Assembly (NCBI RefSeq): GCF_014836495.1
Contig: NZ_JACSQT010000002.1
Coordinates: 186,001-250,000, forward strand
Length of the DNA: 64,000 bases
Origin: Cytobacillus stercorigallinarum
Lineage (GTDB): Bacteria > Bacillota > Bacilli > Bacillales > Cytobacillaceae
Reading direction: 5' to 3'
The stretch's first letter is position 1. Every line of letters begins with the position of its first letter. Below the pieces are notes generated by a model. That model saw only the letters and a program-made list of their open reading frames with translations. It did not search any database and was not told the origin of the DNA. Below are positions 19,029-26,795 of the stretch, piece by piece. The position numbers and the translations under genes were made by a program.

Positions 19029-20939
19029 TTATACCTCCAGTTCATTACCTTGATTATAATTACTTCTATTTCTACGCCATTTAAGTACATAAAGACATAT
19101 AGCTATCACGGTTCCCCCGATAATAAATGACCACATCGGAACAAACATTATCAGACCAGCAACAAATAGAATGATTCGCTCTGCCACAACTAAAGTGCCA
19201 GCTCCCACAAGATAACCTTCCAGAGCAAAGGAAATGCATGCAATCCCTATAATGGCAACAATTATACTGATGACCGTCTCCCACGGATCTCCGCGCCCAA
19301 TCAATATGGCTGGATTATAAATCATGAAGAAAGGGACGATAAACTTTACTGACCCTAACTGGACAGATTGAAAAGCTGTTTTCATCGGACTTGCTCCTGC
19401 TATACTTGCTGTAGAAAAGGCAGCTAATGCTACTGGTGGCGTGATATAGGAGACAGTTGCCCAATAAACAACGTATAAATGTGCTGCAATTGGATCTACA
19501 CCGACTGCAACAAGTGCCGGTGCCATAATTACTGCTAAAAATACATATACAGCGGATACAGTCATACCCATCCCTAAAATAAAGCAGGTAAGTGCTCCAC
19601 CAATTAAGATTAAGAAAGTATTATCACCCGCAGCAGCCACTAATTCACGTGAAAACGAAAACGATACTCCTGTAGCGGACAACGCACCAACAATAAAGCC
19701 TACCCCAGCAATAATCACAACGATATCAGTTAAAACCTTTCCTATATTCACAACCATATTCGCTAGGTCTTTACCTGACATCCTCGTTGATTTCTTTATC
19801 ATGGCAATGAGTAACAATACAGCACTCGCATAATAAGGTGCTTGCCCTTCTGAGTTTAGTACTGCTAAGAAGAAAATCATGACAACGATTGAGAAGATAT
19901 AATACCAACCCTCTTTCAATGTTTTCCAGAAAGGTGGTATTTCCGAAACAGACATCCCTTTCAATCCATTTTTGGCAGCATATCCATCAATTTGAATAAA
20001 TAAGCCAAAATAATAAAGAAATGCTGGTACTGCAGCGGCTAAAGCGATTTCATAATAAGGAACCGCTAAAAAAGAGGCCATGATAAAGGCTGCCGACCCC
20101 ATAATCGGTGGTGTAATCGTACCTCCTGTAGAGGCTGTCGCCTCAATAGCTGCTGCATAATGCGGTTTATAACCTGTTTTCTTCATTGCCGGTATGGTCA
20201 TTGCACCAATTGTCACGGCATTTGAAACGGCACTACCACTCAACATGCCAAAAAACGCACTCCCTACAACGGCAACCTTCGCTGAACCCCCCCTTGTTTT
20301 GCCAAAGATAGAAAGAGCGAGGTTGAAGAAAAAGTCACCGCCTCCAGTTTTCGTAATGACTACACCAAAGACTAAAAATCCAAGTAATAAATTTCCTATC
20401 GTTGTATAAGCAATACCAAAGACGCTATTAGAACTCATGATGTGATTTCTCGCTAACGTAAGAAAATCATAAGACTGTCCTTGGAGCAATTCTATCGGGA
20501 TGACTCCTGCAATAAGCGGATACAGTGAGATTACTAGACAAATCATCGCTAAAACAAGACCGGCCGTTCTTCTAAGAGCTTCAATAATTAGCCCCCAAAG
20601 AAGAATTGAGGCAATTGTCGGTAAAATGGGAGCCTCCCAATCCCATCCCTCAATAATAATCCGTTCACCATTCAAGCCAATGGCGATAGCAATGATTAGG
20701 GATAATAAAAAACAGGCTATATCATACCATTTAATTGAAAGATCCGTTTTCTTTGCGGGGAACATAAGATAAGCGCTAGGGAGAAAACATGCTAATAATA
20801 AGATCATATAAGCATTTTGGATTGGATTTATGCCAAATAATTCAAGATAGAATAACATGTTTACAGATAAGAAAATGCCTATTAGAGTAGAGCTAATAAT
20901 GATCGTTTTCCAAAAAGTGTTTAAACGTGACTGCATCAT
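19029..20939 (-). CDS. TRAP transporter fused permease (DctQ-DctM fusion)
   Basis: This is an integral membrane protein of 636 residues with about 17 hydrophobic segments. The first four or so replace DctQ and the rest form the DctM-like core, with the TIGNLLLGFLVFGVVITKTGG and SGSAVSNAVTIGAMTIP stretches that mark the TRAP 4TM/12TM family. It uses a sodium gradient to drive uptake of a ligand delivered by the TAXI receptor encoded just upstream (gap of 40 nt). The AATGTGAGGTGAG site precedes the ATG. Neighbouring synthetase, thioesterase and dehydrogenase genes suggest a carboxylic acid as cargo. Confidence 0.92.
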   Translation of the reverse strand: MMQSRLNTFWKTIIISSTLIGIFLSVNMLFYLELFGINPIQNAYMILLLACFLPSAYLMFPAKKTDLSIKWYDIACFLLSLIIAIAIGLNGERIIIEGWDWEAPILPTIASILLWGLIIEALRRTAGLVLAMICLVISLYPLIAGVIPIELLQGQSYDFLTLARNHIMSSNSVFGIAYTTIGNLLLGFLVFGVVITKTGGGDFFFNLALSIFGKTRGGSAKVAVVGSAFFGMLSGSAVSNAVTIGAMTIPAMKKTGYKPHYAAAIEATASTGGTITPPIMGSAAFIMASFLAVPYYEIALAAAVPAFLYYFGLFIQIDGYAAKNGLKGMSVSEIPPFWKTLKEGWYYIFSIVVMIFFLAVLNSEGQAPYYASAVLLLIAMIKKSTRMSGKDLANMVVNIGKVLTDIVVIIAGVGFIVGALSATGVSFSFSRELVAAAGDNTFLILIGGALTCFILGMGMTVSAVYVFLAVIMAPALVAVGVDPIAAHLYVVYWATVSYITPPVALAAFSTASIAGASPMKTAFQSVQLGSVKFIVPFFMIYNPAILIGRGDPWETVISIIVAIIGIACISFALEGYLVGAGTLVVAERIILFVAGLIMFVPMWSFIIGGTVIAICLYVLKWRRNRSNYNQGNELEV

Positions 20940-20979
20940 AGACTAAACTCACCTCACATTTTAAGAATGGATGGTTATC

Positions 20980-22131
20980 TTATTTCTTATTGACAGTTTC
21001 TCGGTTTTGCAACCAGAGCGCTTCGAATTCCTCATCTGTTAAATCTTCTTTTTCAGCGTATGCAACTGTTTTATCCCACACTTCTCTTAACTCTTCGTAC
21101 CGTTCAATTAATTGATCATTTTTTTGTTGTTTCTCTTTACTCCATAAACCTTCTTCTTTAAAGAACCGGATGACACCGTCGTGAAACGGAATCCCTTTTG
21201 GCTCTGTTAAAACTTCATCTTTACCATATAGTGCTAGATTAGGTAGTGCATCGCTATATAGATGGAAAGAATCATTTAACGATTTAATAAACTGGTAGAC
21301 TGCCTCTTCACTTTGATCTGCGTATCCCCCAATTAAATAGCCATGGCCCATGACATTGAAACCTTTTTCCATCCCTGCTCCTTGCTTTGAATGAATAGGA
21401 AATAACCATGCAGCCACTTCCTCTACTCTTGCCCAACCTTCATCGTCACCTTTATCCATTTCCAGCCAACGAATCCCGCCTTTACTATGGGCTTCAAACA
21501 TTGTAGATGCAGTCGGATTAATACCAGCAACATCAATTTGTCCTTGGATAAGCGCTTCTCCTTGTCCTGAATAGGAAGTGATTTTTACGGGCTCTACATC
21601 ATCCCAAGTTAAACCAGCGAAGGCAAGCATCGCTTCATTTTTCAAATTGACGGAAGTGTTTCCTGCGATTATTGGAATCTTCTTTCCTCTTAAATCTTTG
21701 AGAGTTTGTATATCTGAGTTTTCTCTCACAGCAAATCCGAATTGGCTAATGGGTGCCCAATAAGCACGAACATCTTGCGGTCCCCATTTTTTTGAAGTGA
21801 ATTCTTCTGTCCCTTCAAATGCCAGTTGAATTTCATCTCCAACTTTTCCTACAGAAGCAATTTCACGCCTTAAAGGTACCATCCTTCCAACACCACTTGC
21901 AGATGGTAGCATTCTCACTTTTGTATCATATTTTTCTGTTAGCACATTCGCAATAGCTGACATTTCTGCATAACCACCAGAACCTACATCATATACACTC
22001 CACGTCATTTGATCAGCAAGACCCGATTCATCTGCAAGCAACGAAGCTTGCGAAGCGGAGCTACATCCAGCTATAAGAAAACATAGTATTAGCAGCAGGA
22101 CTAATGGAAGCATTTTATTCCCTTTTTTCAT
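20980..22131 (-). CDS. TAXI-family TRAP solute receptor lipoprotein
   Basis: This is an extracytoplasmic substrate-binding protein of 383 residues. It has a lipoprotein signal with a LIAGC lipobox and lipidated Cys23, followed by the MTWSVYDVGSGGYAEMSAIANVL opening of TAXI proteins and SFAGNTSVNLKNEAMLAFAG-like ligand motifs (IIAGNTSVNL near residue 155). Twelve upstream in-frame codons exist, but the ATG at 22131 has GGGAGG 8 nt upstream and begins a proper signal peptide. It should hand its ligand to the fused permease encoded downstream. TAXI receptors bind glutamate-like or other acids, and the ligand here is not known. Confidence 0.9.
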   Translation of the reverse strand: MKKGNKMLPLVLLLILCFLIAGCSSASQASLLADESGLADQMTWSVYDVGSGGYAEMSAIANVLTEKYDTKVRMLPSASGVGRMVPLRREIASVGKVGDEIQLAFEGTEEFTSKKWGPQDVRAYWAPISQFGFAVRENSDIQTLKDLRGKKIPIIAGNTSVNLKNEAMLAFAGLTWDDVEPVKITSYSGQGEALIQGQIDVAGINPTASTMFEAHSKGGIRWLEMDKGDDEGWARVEEVAAWLFPIHSKQGAGMEKGFNVMGHGYLIGGYADQSEEAVYQFIKSLNDSFHLYSDALPNLALYGKDEVLTEPKGIPFHDGVIRFFKEEGLWSKEKQQKNDQLIERYEELREVWDKTVAYAEKEDLTDEEFEALWLQNRETVNKK

Positions 22132-22171
22132 GTAATAACCTCCCATCCAGATATGGCAAATGAACACTATC

Positions 22172-22576
22172 TTATACAGGCGTAAACATGGGTAGAGCCA
22201 TCTCTCCGACTTTTTGAAAGACGACCTTTACTTTTTGGTTGCAATGAATGGCTTCCATATCCGTATCAATAATGTTCGTCATCATCCTAACCCCTTCTTC
22301 TAGCTCGACGAGGGCAACACAATAAGGTAAATCGCCCTTAAATGCAGGACCACCAGCTCTTCGCGCAATCGTATAAGAATAAATCGTACCCTCTCCGCTT
22401 GCTTCAACCCAAGTCACGTTTTCCTCTCCACAGTGAGGACATAGAATACGTGGGTAAAAGATATGCAAAGAGCAACTTTGACATTGTTGAATGAATAATT
22501 TGTTTTTCTCGCACCCTTCCCAAAAAAATTTCGAATCATTATCAATAATTGGTAATGGCTTCATTATCTCATCCAT
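22172..22576 (-). CDS. DUF35 OB-fold Zn-ribbon acyl-CoA-binding protein
   Basis: This 134-residue protein has a rubredoxin-like zinc ribbon with Cys32, Cys35, Cys46 and Cys49, then an OB fold with GEGTIYSYTIARRAGG. It is the usual partner of thiolase-fold enzymes, for example in steroid side-chain retro-aldolases (Ltp2-ChsH2 DUF35), where it helps to form the active complex. It lies 4 nt after the thiolase-like gene, and the pair is surely co-expressed. The ATG has GGGAGG 9 nt upstream. Its role here is probably to form a heteromer with the protein encoded at 22581-23750. Confidence 0.88.
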   Translation of the reverse strand: MDEIMKPLPIIDNDSKFFWEGCEKNKLFIQQCQSCSLHIFYPRILCPHCGEENVTWVEASGEGTIYSYTIARRAGGPAFKGDLPYCVALVELEEGVRMMTNIIDTDMEAIHCNQKVKVVFQKVGEMALPMFTPV

Positions 22577-22580
22577 CTGT

Positions 22581-23750
22581 TTAGTCCCTCCCTAAAATGA
22601 CGACCGATGTTGAGGAAAGTGTTCCCCCTGTTCCATTCACAAGTCCTATTTTTGCTTCTTTCACTTGTCTCTCTCCACACTCACCTCTTAATTGCCTTAC
22701 CGCTTCAATAATTAAAAAGATACCGTACATGCCTGGATGTGCGTATGAAAGGCCCCCACCGTTCGTATTCATTGGAAAATCACCGCCCGGAGCTGTACGT
22801 TGATTCTTCACAAAATCGCCACCTTCACCACGCTTACAAAAACCTAAAGATTCTAATGTGAGCAACACCGTAATCGTGAAAGAGTCATAGATTTCAACAA
22901 AATCAATGTCATCATGGCCAACACCGGCCATCTCAAACGCTCGTTTACCTGATTGTGCAGCAGATGTCACTGTTAAGTCAGGCATCGCCTGAATAGACCA
23001 ATGACTATGTGCCTCACCTTGACCAAGAATCCATACCGGTTTTTTTCGACAATCCTTTGCTCGCTCAGGTGATACAAGTACAACGGCTCCTGCTCCATCT
23101 GTTACCAGACAGCAATCTAGTAAATGAAGAGGATCTGTAATCATCGGTGATTGCAACACATCCTCAATGGATATCGTATCCCTTTTTGTCGCAAAAGGAT
23201 TTAATTGCGCCCATTTTCTTGTTGCAACTGCTATCTCGGCTAAGTCTTCATTCGTTGTTCCGTATTGATGCATGTGGCGATTTGCCGCCATTGCATAGGC
23301 ACCAGCTGGTGAAGGTAAGCCAAAAGGTGTTTCATATTGTGCAGTAAACGTAGGTGGCCTTCCTGCTAAAGATCGTGATCTCTCTGATTTCTGTGTACTT
23401 CCATATAAAATTAATGCCACTTCACAAAGTCCTGCTTGAATGGCAGCTGCAGCATGGCCAATATGAGCTTCAAATGAAGAACCACCGATCTGTGTAGAAT
23501 CTGTATAGTTTGGCTCAATCCCCAGATATTCTCCCATGACAACAGAAGGAAATGTACCAACACCGGGTACTCCCCATAGACCAGCAACAAACAGACCATC
23601 TACATCAGACTTTGATAAACCTGCATCATCTAATGCTCGTTTTGCTGCAATTGCTTGAATTTGCATGACGGATAAACCGTCTTTTACTTTCCCATCTTCA
23701 AGCTCAATGTCACCTACTCCAACAATGGCAGCAGCGTTTTTAATTGACAT
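22581..23750 (-). CDS. Thiolase-fold protein without catalytic cysteines (probable retro-aldolase)
   Basis: This is a thiolase-superfamily protein of 389 residues related to SCP2/lipid-transfer thiolases. The usual nucleophilic cysteine is replaced by Ser91/Ser92 in QIGGSSFEAH. The second cysteine is also missing, with VNGTGG at residues 371-376. The active-site histidine remains as His338 in SYAHPG. Tyr288 in EIYDSF and Tyr336 are spaced much like the two active-site tyrosines described for the Ltp2 aldolase. With its DUF35 partner downstream, retro-aldol cleavage of a beta-hydroxyacyl-CoA is more likely than thiolysis. The ATG at 23750, with GGAGGG 5 nt upstream, is preferred over an earlier ATG at 23771. 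Confidence 0.85.
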   Translation of the reverse strand: MSIKNAAAIVGVGDIELEDGKVKDGLSVMQIQAIAAKRALDDAGLSKSDVDGLFVAGLWGVPGVGTFPSVVMGEYLGIEPNYTDSTQIGGSSFEAHIGHAAAAIQAGLCEVALILYGSTQKSERSRSLAGRPPTFTAQYETPFGLPSPAGAYAMAANRHMHQYGTTNEDLAEIAVATRKWAQLNPFATKRDTISIEDVLQSPMITDPLHLLDCCLVTDGAGAVVLVSPERAKDCRKKPVWILGQGEAHSHWSIQAMPDLTVTSAAQSGKRAFEMAGVGHDDIDFVEIYDSFTITVLLTLESLGFCKRGEGGDFVKNQRTAPGGDFPMNTNGGGLSYAHPGMYGIFLIIEAVRQLRGECGERQVKEAKIGLVNGTGGTLSSTSVVILGRD

Positions 23751-23970
23751 AGTAACCCTCCATCTATGCATTTATTTGTGGAAATTCATATGAAAAGTAA
23801 TAACTAATGAATTGGTAGGAATATGTTTTTATTAATGGGTTTGGTCATTACAAAGAAGTTAAAAGAGAGTATTTCAAGATGTATCTTTGTTGAGGATGTT
23901 GTTTTGTCATTTTGTATGACTGAGAAGAGATGTTAGTAATTATCAATTTATTTTCTTATTGTGCAATCGC

Positions 23971-24711
23971 TTACATATATCTGCCACCAGTTACTTCAAT
24001 TACATTCCCAGTGATATAATCTGCGTAATGAGAGCTTAAGAAAACGACAGCTTTAGCAATATCAAGAGGTTGACCTACTTTTTGCATCGGTATTTCAGCT
24101 ATTTTCAACTCCTTTAATTTGTCAGGAATGGCTTTGGTCATATCTGTTTCGATAAAACCGGGTTGTATGGCGTTAACATTGACCTGGAACTTAGCTAATT
24201 CTTTTGCTGCGGCTTTCGTCATGCCCACAATTCCTGCCTTTGCGCCTGCGTAATTCACTTGCCCCATATTACCAACTTTACCGGCAATGGAGGAGATATT
24301 AACAATCTTTCCCTTTTCTTGTTTTCTCATATGAAGTGCCGCGGCTTGCATACATAAGAATGTCCCTTTCATATGTACTTGAATCACTTGGTCAAATTGC
24401 TCTTCTGTCATTTTATGAAGCATTGCATCACGTGTAATTCCGGCATTATTAACAAGCACATCTATATCACCAAAATGACTAATTGTCTTTGAGAAAAGTT
24501 CGTCCACACTTTCTTTTTTGGCAACATCTACTTTTACTGCTAATCCCCTTGATCCAACCTTTTCGATTTCATTCACGACAGATTCACATGCCTCTACATT
24601 CAAGTCACCAACGACTATTTGAGCACCATGTTGAGCTAATAAAAGACTAATCTCTCTACCGATTCCCTTTCCAGCGCCAGTGACTATCGCTACTTTATTC
24701 TTTAAGTCCAT
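23971..24711 (-). CDS. FabG-like SDR (3-oxoacyl/3-hydroxyacyl dehydrogenase)
   Basis: This 246-residue SDR strongly resembles 3-oxoacyl-ACP reductases. It has TGAGKGIG at residues 11-18, NNAGITRD near residue 88, the serine in NISSIAGKVGN and YAGAKAG as the Tyr-x3-Lys motif. It probably oxidises or reduces a 3-hydroxyacyl-CoA intermediate of the island. The start was set at 24711, where the ATG follows GGGAGG at 7 nt. A start at 24726 lies ahead of that site. Its promoter is nearly identical to that of iclR. The downstream thiolase-like gene lies 220 nt away and may be read from the same promoter, because no terminator was seen in that gap. Confidence 0.88.
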   Translation of the reverse strand: MDLKNKVAIVTGAGKGIGREISLLLAQHGAQIVVGDLNVEACESVVNEIEKVGSRGLAVKVDVAKKESVDELFSKTISHFGDIDVLVNNAGITRDAMLHKMTEEQFDQVIQVHMKGTFLCMQAAALHMRKQEKGKIVNISSIAGKVGNMGQVNYAGAKAGIVGMTKAAAKELAKFQVNVNAIQPGFIETDMTKAIPDKLKELKIAEIPMQKVGQPLDIAKAVVFLSSHYADYITGNVIEVTGGRYM

Positions 24712-24747
24712 TAAACTACCTCCCATTCGAAAATATGATATGTACTA

Positions 24748-24790
24748 AATTTTATATATTAAAAAAATTTTTGTCAATGAAAAATTAGAA
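24748..24790 (-). promoter_or_regulatory. Promoter of the FabG-like gene, twin of the iclR promoter
   Basis: On the minus strand TTGACA (complement of 24772-24777) is separated by 17 bp, mostly A and T, from TAAAAT. The 43-bp block matches the block at 25709-25751 at 38 of 43 positions, including sequence upstream of the -35 box. The shared sequence probably includes an operator for a common regulator, most likely the IclR protein encoded next door. Confidence 0.7.
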
Positions 24791-24827
24791 AATTAAGATT
24801 ATTTAACCATATTCGATAATTCTCAGC

Positions 24828-24874
24828 AAAAAAGACATTATTACTCCTTATCTTCTGACTGAATAATAATGTCT
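24828..24874 (-). terminator. Intrinsic terminator of iclR
   Basis: A perfect 11-bp stem (24833-24843 with 24864-24874) is followed on the minus strand by six U residues. It lies 8 nt after the iclR stop codon and isolates iclR from the FabG-like gene. Confidence 0.85.
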
Positions 24875-24881
24875 GTTCTAA

Positions 24882-25676
24882 TTAGACTAAACGGCTTTCT
24901 CCACCTAATTTAATTGTAATTTCACTGGCAATTCCCTTTACTAGTTCACCAATTCTTTCTGCTTCCGCTCCTTGCAACTGACTGGTTAAGCCAACTAACG
25001 AAATGGACATCTCCACTTTATTCGTATTATTAAAGATCGGGGCAGCAATGCCAATTAAACCATCAATATATTCCCCATATGAAATGGCATATCCTTTTAT
25101 TTTTATCCTCTCTAACTCTATTAATAATTCTTTCATTTCGTTTTCCGATAAAGGGCGAAGACCATCATTATAATCAATTAACCGTTTTGCTTCTTCTCGC
25201 CTGAGATTAGCTAACAAACACTTACCATAAGCACCATCTACAATTGAGAAATGTCTTCCTACAGATACATTTATTCCAAATTGTTCTGCTTCAACCTTCG
25301 CAATGATGGTCGATTTTTTTTCACCAATTCGATTGACGAGAAAACTCGTTAATCCTGTTTCTTCTGTTAATCTTTCCAAATAAGGCATAATAACAGATAA
25401 GTCTAATATATTTTCTTTCGCTCTTTCTCCTAAAACGACTAAATAGGGTCCAAGACTATATCTTTTCGAACTTTGATCATAACGTACAACCGATAGCTCT
25501 TCTAGTTTTTGCAGAATGCGGTAACATGTTGTTGGCGTTAATGATAAAGCATTAGCAATCTCAGTTAAGTTACTTTTACTAAACTTTTTTCGACTTAATA
25601 AAGTAAGGATTTTAAATGCGCTGTCGACTGCAGGTACATTATATTTTCTCTTCGCCTTCTTTACATGCTCATCCAT
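24882..25676 (-). CDS. IclR-family transcriptional regulator
   Basis: The protein has 264 residues. The N-terminal winged helix-turn-helix (about residues 15-75, VDSAFKILTLLSRK to YRILQKLEELSVVRYD) is followed by the IclR effector-binding domain (about 90-255). Family members sense small aromatic or aliphatic acids. The gene lies between the FabG-like gene and a divergent lysR, and its promoter block is repeated upstream of the FabG-like gene. This suggests that it controls both itself and the catabolic operon. The ATG follows GAAGGAGTAGAAGAG. It ends at the terminator at 24828-24874. Confidence 0.9.
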   Translation of the reverse strand: MDEHVKKAKRKYNVPAVDSAFKILTLLSRKKFSKSNLTEIANALSLTPTTCYRILQKLEELSVVRYDQSSKRYSLGPYLVVLGERAKENILDLSVIMPYLERLTEETGLTSFLVNRIGEKKSTIIAKVEAEQFGINVSVGRHFSIVDGAYGKCLLANLRREEAKRLIDYNDGLRPLSENEMKELLIELERIKIKGYAISYGEYIDGLIGIAAPIFNNTNKVEMSISLVGLTSQLQGAEAERIGELVKGIASEITIKLGGESRLV

Positions 25677-25708
25677 CTCTTCTACTCCTTCATTTTCCTA
25701 TTATCCGT

Positions 25709-25751
25709 AATTTTATATACAAAAAAATTTTTTGTCAATGAAATTTTAGAA
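25709..25751 (-). promoter_or_regulatory. Promoter of iclR, twin of the FabG-like promoter
   Basis: On the minus strand TTGACA (complement of 25733-25738) lies 17 bp before TAAAAT, with a run of A then T in the spacer. The block is 88% identical to 24748-24790 with no gaps. The same intergenic region serves the divergent lysR gene. Confidence 0.7.
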
Positions 25752-25822
25752 TGATAATAAATTATCTGATATCTATATGATAAAATAGTGGCAGCAGGAA
25801 AACATGTAAGGAGCGTTAGTAG

Positions 25823-26731
25823 ATGGATATTAAACAATTAGAAGTATTTCTATCAGTCTATAAACATCATAACTTTTCTAAAGCTGCTGAGGAATTATGT
25901 ATTTCACAACCAACTGTTAGCTCTCAAATTAAATCTTTAGAAGACCAATTAGGACTGCAATTATTCAATCGAAAAAATAAAGCATTAGGTAACTTAACTG
26001 AAGCCGGAAAAATTCTTTATCCCTATTCCACACAAATTCTTTCATTACTAGAAGAGGCTGAAAAATCACTCACTCAATATAAAGAAGGGGATAAAGGTTC
26101 CCTCTCTCTAGTAACTTCTGATTCATTTTGTTACTGGATCTTACCAAAAATTTTAGAAAGCTTTCACATTTCCTATCCTGCAATTGAAATCATACTGCAT
26201 ACGGCTTTTACACCTAAAATGATCGATATGCTCTATCATCGTGAAGTGCATTTTGCCATTGCACGTTCCGCTCAAAAAGAGTTTATAGAAGAAGATTTAA
26301 TCAGCCATCATATAGGACAAGATCCTATTGTCCTCGTTGCCTCAGCGAACAATCGCTTAACAAATATTCCAAGTCCACATTTAAGTGACTTAGCTGATGA
26401 AACCTTCATTGTTTATGGGAAAGAATCAAACTATTGGCAACAAATCGAACAAAAGCTTTCTTCCTATGATTTTCATATGAGAACAGGCATGGAGCTTAAT
26501 GACATCAATGCAACGAAAAAAATGATTGAGATCAATCTCGGGATATCTTTCTTGCCAAGTATTTCAGTGCAAGAAGAAATTGAAAATGGTAAACTCCGCG
26601 TCATTCCGATAAGTGAGGACCTAGATTTGTATCGTCACTCTCACCTTGTTTACCATCAAGATACCGTTATAGCGGGAGGGATACAGAAGTTTTTATCGTT
26701 TGTCACTGAACAGAAGCCCTATTTAATTTAA
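25823..26731 (+). CDS. LysR-family transcriptional regulator
   Basis: The protein has 302 residues. The winged helix-turn-helix is at residues 1-60, with the LysR signature FSKAAEELCISQPTVSSQIK, followed by a periplasmic-binding-protein-like effector domain. It is transcribed away from iclR and convergent with acyl-CoA synthetase copy 2, so it is the only plus-strand gene in the island. LysR regulators usually control divergent or nearby genes in response to a pathway intermediate. The ATG follows AAGGAG at about 10 nt. The target is not shown by the sequence. Confidence 0.9.
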   Translation: MDIKQLEVFLSVYKHHNFSKAAEELCISQPTVSSQIKSLEDQLGLQLFNRKNKALGNLTEAGKILYPYSTQILSLLEEAEKSLTQYKEGDKGSLSLVTSDSFCYWILPKILESFHISYPAIEIILHTAFTPKMIDMLYHREVHFAIARSAQKEFIEEDLISHHIGQDPIVLVASANNRLTNIPSPHLSDLADETFIVYGKESNYWQQIEQKLSSYDFHMRTGMELNDINATKKMIEINLGISFLPSISVQEEIENGKLRVIPISEDLDLYRHSHLVYHQDTVIAGGIQKFLSFVTEQKPYLI

Positions 26732-26744
26732 ATGCATATAAACT

Positions 26745-26787
26745 CCCTTATTAATGAACTCTATACGCTCAGTCTCATTAATAAGGG
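26745..26787. terminator. Hairpin between the convergent lysR and synthetase genes
   Basis: A perfect 13-bp stem (26745-26757 with 26775-26787, CCCTTATTAATGA) lies between the stop codons of the two convergent genes. No clear U run follows on either strand, so it is only a probable terminator. Confidence 0.5.
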
Positions 26788-26795
26788 GATGTGAA

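Noticed and set aside
22581-23750. Ordinary acetyl-CoA acetyltransferase assignment
   Set aside because: Both catalytic cysteines of thiolases are absent, so normal thiolase function is unlikely.
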